From Blastocatellia bacterium UBA7656 (GTDB taxonomy: Bacteria; Acidobacteriota; Blastocatellia; UBA7656): a stretch of 64,000 bases of DNA. The DNA lies in assembly GCA_002483445.1 (NCBI GenBank), contig DLHY01000155.1, positions 1-64,000 on the forward strand. Reading direction: 5' to 3'. The position numbers were made by a program, and so were the translations under genes. How positions within the stretch are numbered: the first letter of the stretch is position 1; each line of letters begins with the position of its first letter. Positions 8,207 to 15,783 of this stretch are shown in pieces. The notes beneath the pieces are model-generated. The model was given only the letters and a program-made list of their open reading frames with translations, did no database searches and was not told where the DNA came from.

Positions 8207-9166
8207 ATGAAACTAAGAGTCCTGCATCACGATCACTGTTTTGACGGGTTCGCTTCGGCGGCGGTTTTTTCACGCTTCTTTGCCGAAAAGATCGACCGCG
8301 AGGCCGAAGTCGCTTTCAACGGGCTTGCTCACAAGCCGAATCAGAAATTCATCGAGGAAGAATTATTTGACGGCGATCACAACGCCATAGTCGATTTCAA
8401 GTACAGCCCTTCTTCGCGCCTGACCTGGTGGTTCGATCATCACCAGAGCGCGTTTCTCTCGACCGCTGACGAAAAGCATTTTCACTCGACCCCGTGGCCG
8501 ACCAAGTTTTACAACCCGGATTATAAATCCTGCACCAAGTTCATAGCCGATACGGTGGCCGAACGCTATGGCTTTGACGCCCGCGACCTCGACGAACTGA
8601 TTCGCTGGGCGGATATAATCGATGGCGCGCAGTACGAAGACTCAAAAACCGCAGTCGAACTGAAAGCGCCCGCGATGAGGTTGATGCTCGTAATAGAAGC
8701 GAGCCGCAACTCCGGGCTTATGCAAAAGATCATTCGCGACATGCAGTCGAAGTCGATGAGTGAAATCATCAGCGACCCGGCAGTCGATGCCGAGTTTCAG
8801 CCGCTCTACGCGCGTCACCTGAAAATGATCGATATGATCCGCGACTCAGCGCGCTTCGACCGGGGAGTGATCTACTTCGACCTGAGCGCGGAGGACGTCG
8901 AGGGCTACAGCAAATTCATTCCTTATTATCTCTTTCCCGAAAGCGTCTACTCGGTGGGTGTGAGTTTATCGACTCATCGATCAAAAATTTCAGTGGGTTT
9001 CAACCCGTGGAGTCCTTCGCCGCGGCGTCACAATCTGGCTTCGATCTGCGAGCGATACAACGGAGGAGGCCACGCGGTCGTGGGCGCGATTTCATTCCGG
9101 CCCGATGAAATCGAGCTTGCGCGCCGCTGCGCCGGGGAGATAACTGAGGAGCTTAAAGGTCAGTGA
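8207..9166 (+). CDS. DHH/DHHA1-type phosphoesterase family protein
   Basis: 319 residues. HHDHCFDGFASAAV at the N-terminus, FDHHQSAF near residue 75 and the C-terminal NGGGHAVVGAISF (DHHA1) mark the DHH superfamily, whose members hydrolyse phosphodiester bonds in short oligonucleotides, cyclic dinucleotides or pAp with two Mn ions. The first motif is HDHCFDG instead of the more usual DxD form, so this is a divergent branch and the substrate is open. It stands alone, 90 bases after dacB, without obvious operon partners. Confidence 0.75.
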   Translation: MKLRVLHHDHCFDGFASAAVFSRFFAEKIDREAEVAFNGLAHKPNQKFIEEELFDGDHNAIVDFKYSPSSRLTWWFDHHQSAFLSTADEKHFHSTPWPTKFYNPDYKSCTKFIADTVAERYGFDARDLDELIRWADIIDGAQYEDSKTAVELKAPAMRLMLVIEASRNSGLMQKIIRDMQSKSMSEIISDPAVDAEFQPLYARHLKMIDMIRDSARFDRGVIYFDLSAEDVEGYSKFIPYYLFPESVYSVGVSLSTHRSKISVGFNPWSPSPRRHNLASICERYNGGGHAVVGAISFRPDEIELARRCAGEITEELKGQ

Positions 9167-9278
9167 CAAGCCATGAGGTTATTGTTGCGGAGGCTTTAAA
9201 GAAACCCTTTCATTTGTGAGGTGATGGGTTGGGGAGAGAAAGTTTCGGCAACATCATTCACCTCCTCTGCCATGTCCT

Positions 9279-9872
9279 TCATACTTCTCTCTCATGAATT
9301 TGGCCATCGTAGCTGCCTGCTTCCACCTCAATCTTTGCTACCTCCCTGCTTTTCCTTTCTATATCCTTTTCCATATCCTTTTCCATATCCTTCATCCCTT
9401 CTCTCACTGCCTTCCTGTGCATCCTTTCTATATCGAGCATCGCTTCTCTCACTTCCTTGGCTCCTCTAAGCTCCCTGTCGAACTCGATTATCGCTTCTCT
9501 CACTTTCTTGAGGAAGGCTTCTCTAATCTCCCTGTCGATTCCAATCTTCCTGTCGATCTTATCTAGATTTTTTAATATTCCTTGTATGCTTTTCAATTGG
9601 GCGTGAACCTCCTTATTCTTTTTGTGAAAAATCCTGTTACAAACAACGGGCGACAGAATCATTAGGAAAGCTGCGATTGCAACGCACCCAAGAGTTACCG
9701 CTCTAGTGGACATACCTAACAGCAAGTCACTAACTAAGGCGTATGAAAGAGTCAGGATAAAAACGAAAGAATATGCAACGAGCCTCGCGCTCCAGCTTTC
9801 GTACAAAACCCTCGGCTTATGCGCTTCCTCAAGGGGACAGAAGCGATGGATTTTATTAGTCTCGACCGTCAT
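9279..9872 (-). CDS. membrane protein with C-terminal coiled coil
   Basis: 197 residues, function unknown. Two transmembrane helices (about 28-50 and 60-80) are followed by a long charged helix containing DREIREAFLKKVREA and a tandem 12-base repeat that encodes MEKD units. Base composition is visibly more AT-rich than the neighbourhood. The start overlaps the stop of the upstream gene 9869-10168 by four bases, so the two form one operon. The helix probably self-associates or binds a partner at the inner membrane face. Confidence 0.6.
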   Translation of the reverse strand: MTVETNKIHRFCPLEEAHKPRVLYESWSARLVAYSFVFILTLSYALVSDLLLGMSTRAVTLGCVAIAAFLMILSPVVCNRIFHKKNKEVHAQLKSIQGILKNLDKIDRKIGIDREIREAFLKKVREAIIEFDRELRGAKEVREAMLDIERMHRKAVREGMKDMEKDMEKDIERKSREVAKIEVEAGSYDGQIHEREV

Positions 9873-10168
9873 TGTCGTAACCTCCTAATCGTGAACGCTA
9901 CCACCTCTACGATGAATCCGACAATGAAAATTATAAAAGTTATGACGTTGCCGTAGTAGTGGATTTTGATAAAGGTCTCCTTTTCTTCTTCAGGAAAATC
10001 CATGTGTTTGGTGGCAAAGTAAAACCCCCATAGAGCTATAAAGAAGAATCCCACAATCAAAGTGTGCGCAACAAATGCCTTGAAAAAATCTCTGTATTCC
10101 AACCATATTTCAACAAACCACAGCTTCTGCAACTGCGTTTCTTGCTGATTTGGTTCTTTTGCTTCCAT
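9869..10168 (-). CDS. small two-helix membrane protein
   Basis: 99 residues, function unknown. It has two transmembrane helices (about 30-50 and 75-92) with an aromatic-rich first helix and an acidic linker DFPEEEKETF. It is the first gene of a two-gene AT-rich operon with 9279-9872. A perfect AGGAGGT lies 17 bases before the ATG, too far for normal use; it is correctly placed for an in-frame ATC four codons earlier. A non-canonical ATC start is possible but unproven. Confidence 0.55.
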   Translation of the reverse strand: MEAKEPNQQETQLQKLWFVEIWLEYRDFFKAFVAHTLIVGFFFIALWGFYFATKHMDFPEEEKETFIKIHYYGNVITFIIFIVGFIVEVVAFTIRRLRQ

Positions 10169-10232
10169 TGGGCAGACGATTGTATACCTCCTGAATTTAT
10201 CGAGTCAAAAGTTTAAGTAGTTGCCGCGTTTC

Positions 10233-10261
10233 TTGACACTGCAAGACGCGCTTCCTATAAT
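10233..10261 (+). promoter_or_regulatory. consensus sigma-70 promoter of the HU gene
   Basis: TTGACA at 10233-10238 and TATAAT at 10256-10261 match the consensus perfectly, with exactly 17 bases between them, 35 bases before the GTG start of the HU gene. This is the strongest promoter in the window. Confidence 0.9.
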
Positions 10262-10296
10262 GACAGCCTTTCAAACGCACAGAGACGGAGGGGAAA

Positions 10297-10560
10297 GTGA
10301 TCAAGCTCGACATAGTGAACCAGGTGGCCGATAAGACGGGTGTTCCAAAGATCAAGGCTGAGATAGCAGTCGAAGCTTTGTTCGACGCTATGAAGGCGGC
10401 GATGCAGCGCGGAGAGAGAATCGAACTTCGGGGCTTCGGCGTGTTCGTCGTCAAACCGCGCAAGCGCGGAGTCGGGCGCAATCCCCGCACGGGCGAAGTG
10501 ACCGACATCCCGCCCGGTAAAACAATCAGATTCAAACCGGGCAAAGAGCTTCAGTCGTGA
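10297..10560 (+). CDS. HU/IHF-family nucleoid DNA-binding protein
   Basis: 87 residues. The sequence shows the dimerising helices KIKAEIAVEALFDAMKAAM and the DNA-binding beta-arm with RNPRTGE and the intercalating proline region. It bends DNA and compacts the chromosome. GTG start with GGAGGGGA upstream. It is preceded by a perfect consensus promoter, as expected for an abundant protein. HU, not IHF, is likely because no heterodimer partner is nearby. Confidence 0.93.
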   Translation: MIKLDIVNQVADKTGVPKIKAEIAVEALFDAMKAAMQRGERIELRGFGVFVVKPRKRGVGRNPRTGEVTDIPPGKTIRFKPGKELQS

Positions 10561-10595
10561 TGCGAACTCATCACTTCTGTTGACAGCCCTCGGCT

Positions 10596-11618
10596 GTGCG
10601 GTTGTATTCTAAATTTGTGGAAAGCACAAATCAGCCTTACCTGTTCCCTGAACTCCAGCAGTCCGAACCTCTGGCAGCGCGCGCGCTGACGACCCCCGAA
10701 GAACTTTCACCTTCGCGCGTCGCGTTCCATCTTTTTCTTCTCTTCGTCACCGCCATAACGACGACTCTTACGGGCGCGGCTTTTTCCGTCCAGATACAGA
10801 CGGCGGCAGATTCCCTCATTGGCGAACTCTTCAGCCCTTTTCTCGCAATAGCCCGACAGTCAGCCGCGGGAAATTATGAAGCCCTTGCCAGCGGACTTTT
10901 ATTCACCTTTACGCTTCTGACCATTCTGGGCGCGCACGAGCTTGGGCATTATTTCGCGTGTCGCTACTATGGCATTCGCGCAACTCTTCCGTTCTTCATT
11001 CCCGCGCCCCCCGTGCTTACTCCGTTCGGCACATTCGGCGCGGTCATAAAAATCAAGGAGCCGATTTATTCGCGCCGCGCGCTCTTCGACATAGGAATAG
11101 CAGGGCCGCTCGCCGGTTTCGTCTTCGCCGTGCCAGCGTCAATCATCGGATTGATGTTTGCCAAAGCCGCGGCTCCGCCCACCGCAGCCGGGATGCAGTT
11201 CAACGATCCGCTGCTGTTCATGATCGTGATGAAAATCATGGGCCTTCCGCAATTCATCGAGTGGAATCCGGTCTACTGGGCCGCATGGGGATCGCTGCTC
11301 GTAACAGCGTTGAATCTTTTTCCCGTAGGTCAGCTTGATGGCGGGCATGTGCTGTACGCGGTCACGGGCCAGCGCGGTCATCAATTGGTTTCGCGGATGG
11401 TTTGCGCGGCGCTCATCCTGCTCGCAGTTTTGTCTATGGTCTGGTACTCTTCGCCCGTGTGGCTGATCTGGTCGCTGGTGCTTCTCTTCATGCTCAAGAT
11501 CGGCCATCCTCCCGTCATCGAAGAAGAGCCGCTCGGCATGGGGCGAATGGCGCTCGCCGTCCTTGCCGTCTTGGTTTTTCTGCTTTGTTTTATGCCTTTC
11601 CCCATAACGATGTCGTAA
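10596..11618 (+). CDS. site-2 protease family membrane metalloprotease (M50)
   Basis: 340 residues with about seven transmembrane helices. HELGH near residue 112 is the HExxH zinc site, and GQLDGGH near 246 supplies the third ligand, placing it in the S2P/M50 family that cuts transmembrane segments, often to release sigma or transcription factors. No anti-sigma factor gene is adjacent. The GTG at 10596 lacks a ribosome site. TTGACA at 10580-10585 with a weak TGTATT 17 bases on could start transcription near 10615, which would favour GTG at 10617. Confidence 0.8.
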   Translation: MRLYSKFVESTNQPYLFPELQQSEPLAARALTTPEELSPSRVAFHLFLLFVTAITTTLTGAAFSVQIQTAADSLIGELFSPFLAIARQSAAGNYEALASGLLFTFTLLTILGAHELGHYFACRYYGIRATLPFFIPAPPVLTPFGTFGAVIKIKEPIYSRRALFDIGIAGPLAGFVFAVPASIIGLMFAKAAAPPTAAGMQFNDPLLFMIVMKIMGLPQFIEWNPVYWAAWGSLLVTALNLFPVGQLDGGHVLYAVTGQRGHQLVSRMVCAALILLAVLSMVWYSSPVWLIWSLVLLFMLKIGHPPVIEEEPLGMGRMALAVLAVLVFLLCFMPFPITMS

Positions 11619-11643
11619 GCAAAAATTTTTTCGAGGGACAGCT

Positions 11644-12504
11644 ATGAGCGAAAGTGATCACCACAGTCCTCCGCCGGTCGCTTATCTGGATGAGGACTTT
11701 CTCGGAACTCCTGATGCAAGACCGATCAGGATTCTTTCCGAATACCTTGAGCCTGCCGCACGTCTACGCCGATACAAAGTGCGCGACACGATAGTTTTTT
11801 TCGGCTCGGCTCGCTCGGTCGCTCCCGAAAAGGCCGCGAAGATAAAAGAAGAAATCGAAGAGAAGATCAAACAAGCAGGCGCGCTCTCGGATGAACTTCA
11901 GGCCGAACGTGTGCGCGCCGATCAACTCATAAGACTTGCGCGGTACTACGATGACGCGATGGAGCTTGCGCGAAGAATAACCGAATGGTCTAAGGGGCTG
12001 ACCACCGGGCGGCACTTCATAATTTGTTCAGGCGGGTCGGGCGGGATGATGGAAGCGGCCAATCGCGGAGCTTCCGCCGCCCGCGGAAAAACGATAGGAC
12101 TAAACATCGATCTGCCGTTCGAGCAGAATATCAACCCCTACGTCTCGCGCGAGTTCGTTTTCAATTTTCATTACTTCTTCATGCGCAAGCTGTGGTTCGT
12201 CTATCCTGCGAAAGCTCTGGTCGTTTTTCCCGGCGGATTCGGCACGATGGACGAGTTATTCGAAGTCCTCACGCTGATACAGACGCGAATGCCGAGCAAG
12301 ACCATGCCGGTGGTTTTATTCGGAAAAGAATTCTGGGACGATATAATCGACTTCGACGCGCTGGTGCGCTGGGGAGTCGTAAGCCCTCAAGACCTCGACA
12401 TCTTCTACAAAACCGACACCGTAGACGACGCCTTTCAATATCTCACCACCAGACTCGGAGAGCTTTATCTGAAACAGGGACTCGAAGAAGTAAAACTTAC
12501 CTAG
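11644..12504 (+). CDS. LOG-family protein (nucleoside-monophosphate phosphoribohydrolase-like)
   Basis: 286 residues. The LOG signature PGGFGTMDELFEVLTLIQT lies near residue 195, and GGSGGMMEAANRG near 135 binds the nucleotide. Characterised members release the base from AMP or cytokinin riboside monophosphates. The N-terminal ~50 residues (PVAYLDEDFLGTPDARPIRIL) are an extension typical of the longer bacterial branch. GAGGGACAGCT precedes the ATG. It converges on cysK across a tandem-repeat spacer. Confidence 0.82.
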   Translation: MSESDHHSPPPVAYLDEDFLGTPDARPIRILSEYLEPAARLRRYKVRDTIVFFGSARSVAPEKAAKIKEEIEEKIKQAGALSDELQAERVRADQLIRLARYYDDAMELARRITEWSKGLTTGRHFIICSGGSGGMMEAANRGASAARGKTIGLNIDLPFEQNINPYVSREFVFNFHYFFMRKLWFVYPAKALVVFPGGFGTMDELFEVLTLIQTRMPSKTMPVVLFGKEFWDDIIDFDALVRWGVVSPQDLDIFYKTDTVDDAFQYLTTRLGELYLKQGLEEVKLT

Positions 12505-12507
12505 AGC

Positions 12508-12642
12508 CTGGAGTCTGGAGTCTGGAGTCTGGAGTCCGATGTTCGGACTCTCGACCTGACCCTGATGAATAGCTCATCATAGGCGAGCCGTGTCCGGAGT
12601 CTGATGTTCTGACTCTCGACTCCAGACTCCGGACTCCAGACT
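12508..12642. repeat. heptamer array and its inverted counterpart
   Basis: Four copies of CTGGAGT start at 12508. GACTCTCGACTCCAGACTCC and further ACTCCAG units at 12611-12642 are the reverse-complement arm, with about 75 bases between. It fills the space between two convergent genes and could act as a hairpin for both transcripts. Confidence 0.75.
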
Positions 12643-12643
12643 T

Positions 12644-13576
12644 TCAAGCATATACATCCGTAGTCAGATATCTCTCGCCCAAATCGGGAAGGACTGCAAC
12701 CACGCGCTTAGATTCGCCCATCTCGCGGGCAATGAGCAAGGCTGCCCAGCATATCGCGCCTGATGAGATGCCGCACAACATACCTTCTTCGCGGGCGAGG
12801 CGACGCGCCGTCTGCTTTGCGTCTTCGTATTCGACCGGGATTATGCGGTCGATGATTTCAGTGTTGAGAACGCGAGGCACGAATCCCGCTCCTATGCCCT
12901 GAATCAACTGCGGAGCCGGAGGCCCGCCCGATAGCACGGGAGAATCTTTCGGCTCGACCGCGACGAGTTTGACCGCGCGAAGCCGCTCTTTTAGAACTTC
13001 GCCCACGCCCGTGATCGTCCCTCCCGTGCCAACTCCGGCGACGAAGGCATCCAATCGCGCGTCGGTGTCTTCCAGTATTTCAATCGCAGTCGTGCGGCGG
13101 TGAATGGCAGGATTGGCCGGGTTGTTGAACTGCTGAGGCATGAAGCTGTCAGCAGTTTCTTTCATCAATTCTTCCGCGCGATCAATCGCGCCCTGCATAC
13201 CGAGATTATCAGGAACTAGAGCTATCTCAGCGCCGAGCGCGCGAAGCACACGAATGCGCTCTTCGCTCATCGAATCGGGCATCGTCAAAATGATGCGATA
13301 GCCGCGAGCGGCTGCCGTCATGGCAAGCCCGATTCCTGTATTGCCCGAAGTCGGCTCAATGATCGTGGTTTTGCCGGGAGTGATCTTTCCGTCGCTCTCG
13401 GCTGCTTCGATCATAGCGAATGCGGTTCTGTCCTTGATGCTGCGCATAGGGTTGAAGGATTCGAGTTTCACCAGCACTTCGGCTGACCCTTCGGAGGGCA
13501 ATCGATTGAGCCTGACGAGCGGCGTGTATCCGATAGCATCAAGCACGCTGTTGCAGATTTTCGGTCTTCGCGACAT
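12644..13576 (-). CDS. cysK: cysteine synthase (O-acetylserine sulfhydrylase)
   Basis: 310 residues, the usual length. The PLP-binding Lys is K48 in SIKDR; the substrate loop is PTSGNTGIGLA and the phosphate-binding loop GTGGTITGVG. It makes L-cysteine from O-acetylserine and sulfide in the cytoplasm. GAGGAGGCGAAG precedes the ATG. No cysE is nearby, so the gene stands alone. Confidence 0.92.
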   Translation of the reverse strand: MSRRPKICNSVLDAIGYTPLVRLNRLPSEGSAEVLVKLESFNPMRSIKDRTAFAMIEAAESDGKITPGKTTIIEPTSGNTGIGLAMTAAARGYRIILTMPDSMSEERIRVLRALGAEIALVPDNLGMQGAIDRAEELMKETADSFMPQQFNNPANPAIHRRTTAIEILEDTDARLDAFVAGVGTGGTITGVGEVLKERLRAVKLVAVEPKDSPVLSGGPPAPQLIQGIGAGFVPRVLNTEIIDRIIPVEYEDAKQTARRLAREEGMLCGISSGAICWAALLIAREMGESKRVVAVLPDLGERYLTTDVYA

Positions 13577-13714
13577 CTTCGCCTCCTCATAACGGAAAAG
13601 CAGACTACCACAGCGCGGCGCAGGCTGTCAGCGCGCATCTTTGGATCGAAAAAAATGGAAGAAATCAAAAGGCTCTCCTGTCTAATGACTCGAAAATATC
13701 AGCAAGGGGCCGTT

Positions 13715-13812
13715 GATGTAGAACAGGCTGCCAGCCTGTTCACGCTCTGAAAGCATGATAATTGGGGAACCGCGGGCTGCCAGCCTGCTATACCTGTTCC
13801 AAGGAGGAGACT
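13715..13812 (+). repeat. GGCTGCCAGCC-type palindromic repeat ending in a ribosome site
   Basis: GAACAGGCT-gcc-AGCCTGTTC at 13721-13741 is a perfect hairpin; CTCTGAAAGCATGATAATT follows. A second palindrome GGCTgccAGCC lies at 13774-13786. The unit ends in AAGGAGGAGACT directly before the next gene's ATG. A related unit lies at 32528-32638. Confidence 0.75.
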
Positions 13813-15015
13813 ATGAAGATTGCCGCTCTGATAGCGATTTTTGCGCTTGCCTTCGATACAGCCGACTTCAACCGCGTTGAAACGCTCGGCTCCGATTCGA
13901 TCAAACAACCTCTTTTCACCGAGATTCCTGCCTCGCCCATCGGCGTCGGGCCTTATGCCGGAGAGCCAGCCGTAGCCGACTGCAACAACGATGGCAACGC
14001 CGATATCATTTTAGCCTGCGGCACCTGCTGCGGCTCGCCCGCCAAACCCGAAAGCGGACACGTTATGGTGTTGCTCGGCGACGGGCGCGGCAATTTCAAT
14101 CGAGCCAAAGACTCGCCGATAAAGATAGCTTCATCGGCGCGCAAGATAGCCGTGGGCGATGTCAACCGCGACAACCGATTAGACATTCTCGTGGCGCAGC
14201 ACGACAGCTATGATGTCGTCATACTGATCGGCGACGGACAGGGAGGATTCAAACCCTTGCCTCCTGTCGCGGCGAGCCGAGGCGGACGCCCACACACTCA
14301 TGACATAACTGCGGGCGATGTGAACGGAGATGGGAATCTCGATTTTCTGACGACGAATGCGAACGACCATAACATCTCGGTTATGCTCGGCGATGGCCGC
14401 GGTAATTTCGCGCCCGCGCCCGCGTCGCCCGTCACGGCAGGGCGTCACCCTTATGACGTGGTCGCTCTCAGCGATGTCAATGGTGATGGAAAAGTCGACA
14501 TCATCACGCCCGATCTTATGAGCAGCAAAGTGGTGGTACTTCTCGGCGACGGGCGCGGAGGATTTGCGCGCGCTCCAGCATCGCCTTTCGCGATGGGGCC
14601 GCGTCCGGGTTACGTCTCGGTCGCTGATATCAACCGGGACGGCAAGATGGATTTTGTGGCGACGCACGATGATGATCCGCTTGCAGTGGTTATGCTCGGC
14701 GACGGAGCGGGAGGATTTCAGGCGACTCTGGGTTCGCCGCTTCGACCGGAACGAGCCGTGTGGGGAACCGATATCGGAGATGTCAACGGCGACGGGTTTG
14801 CGGATATCGCTATGGCGTCAGGAGCGAGCGCAAGCGTAGTGATAATGCTCGGCGACGGGCGCGGCGGATTCACTGCTGCGGCAAAACAGCTTCGCGCCGG
14901 TACGTGGGTAACTTACGTCGCGATGGCTGATTTCAATAAAGATGGCAAGCCTGACCTCGTGGCGAGTAATTATGGAAGCGGCGATATAAACGTCTGGCTG
15001 AATGCTACGAAGTGA
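13813..15015 (+). CDS. secreted FG-GAP/VCBS repeat protein (seven-bladed propeller)
   Basis: The start is ATG at 13813 with AAGGAGGAG upstream, 400 residues. A signal peptide (KIAALIAIFALAFDTADF) is followed by seven repeats whose cores read GDVNGDGNLDF or similar: DCNNDGNAD, DVNRDNRLD, DVNGDGNLD, DVNGDGKVD, DINRDGKMD, DVNGDGFAD, DFNKDGKPD. Each DxNxDGxxD loop binds calcium, and seven fit a closed beta-propeller. It is probably exported and has no enzymatic motif. Its leader is supplied by the palindromic repeat just upstream. Confidence 0.88.
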   Translation: MKIAALIAIFALAFDTADFNRVETLGSDSIKQPLFTEIPASPIGVGPYAGEPAVADCNNDGNADIILACGTCCGSPAKPESGHVMVLLGDGRGNFNRAKDSPIKIASSARKIAVGDVNRDNRLDILVAQHDSYDVVILIGDGQGGFKPLPPVAASRGGRPHTHDITAGDVNGDGNLDFLTTNANDHNISVMLGDGRGNFAPAPASPVTAGRHPYDVVALSDVNGDGKVDIITPDLMSSKVVVLLGDGRGGFARAPASPFAMGPRPGYVSVADINRDGKMDFVATHDDDPLAVVMLGDGAGGFQATLGSPLRPERAVWGTDIGDVNGDGFADIAMASGASASVVIMLGDGRGGFTAAAKQLRAGTWVTYVAMADFNKDGKPDLVASNYGSGDINVWLNATK

Positions 15016-15139
15016 ATCAGCCGCGCATTGCTTCATGAATGAACACCTATTCACCGCCGAGCAACTATGTTCGGTGTCAAGAGTGATCAGCGCTTTTTGT
15101 TAGAACTATTTAGAAATGCGCCCTTTTCCCTCAGAGGCC

Positions 15140-15167
15140 GCCCTTACCTGTGTAGTCAGGCAAGGGC
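15140..15167. other. perfect hairpin at the end of a decayed transposase
   Basis: GCCCTT-a-CCTG and CAGG-c-AAGGGC pair around the six-base loop TGTAGT. There is no T tract. It lies 10 bases past the stop of the transposase fragment and may be a remnant of the element's end. Confidence 0.5.
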
Positions 15168-15177
15168 TTGAAATTCT

Positions 15178-15582
15178 CTACACTTTCAAGCCCCTCCTTT
15201 GTATCTGCTTCTCTTCCTCCTTCCAACTCTTTCTCCAAGGATGATCTGGCGACGGTTTGTACTTCCTCCCGACTCCTTTCGGCGACAGGCTCCGAGATAC
15301 CCGAACCGGCCTTTCGGGAAGCTTCTCATAACCTATATCTTCTCCTCGATAGTTGAAGTGGAGTTCTCCGTTGAGGCACTTCCTCACCATTACTTTTCCC
15401 TCGGCAGGTTCATACTTGCTTTGGCCTTTGAGTTGATAGAAACCGTTTTCAAATCTCACTAACCAGTCCCGGCTCACACTTCTCTCCTCTTCTCGGCAAA
15501 ACATTGAGACCAGGTCCAAACCCGCCGACGAACGGTGGAAATCTTCTTCCTCTCTTGGCTCCACTGCAAACTTTGAGTTGAG
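15178..15582 (-). pseudogene. C-terminal fragment of an integrase-core transposase (ISNCY-like)
   Basis: The fragment carries the pattern that follows the catalytic core in this transposase group: LNSKFAVEP, EEDFHR, RDWLVRFENGFYQL, a YRGEDIGYEKL segment and KPSPDHPWRKSW near the end. The catalytic DDE core is missing upstream, so it is a dead remnant of about 135 codons. It directly abuts another truncated frame at 15583-15768, so the insertion or later deletion destroyed both genes. Confidence 0.7.
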
Positions 15583-15768
15583 TTGAGCGCGGCTCTCGAC
15601 GCCTTGAGTTACCCGGAAGACTTCCGCGAGAACGGAGGCACGACTCGAAGAACTGTAAGCCGCGACGCCCGACTTGATGAGTTGATCCCCGTCGGGCAGA
15701 GTGTGCAGGTGAGTGTCTTCAATCCTCTGACCCGATTGAGAAGCGCGCCCGTCTCGTTTACTCGATGA
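15583..15768 (+). pseudogene. C-terminal remnant of an extracellular IPT/beta-propeller-type protein
   Basis: About 60 codons ending in QVSVFNPLTRLRSAPVSFT, which resembles the end of an immunoglobulin-like IPT/TIG repeat of large secreted proteins. No start signal and no ribosome site are visible, and the preceding bases belong to the transposase fragment on the other strand. Assignment is by pattern only. Confidence 0.35.
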
Positions 15769-15783
15769 GACTCGCCTTGAAAC

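Noticed and set aside
12508..12642. CRISPR-like array
   Set aside because: Units are 7 bases without spacers; no cas genes in the window.
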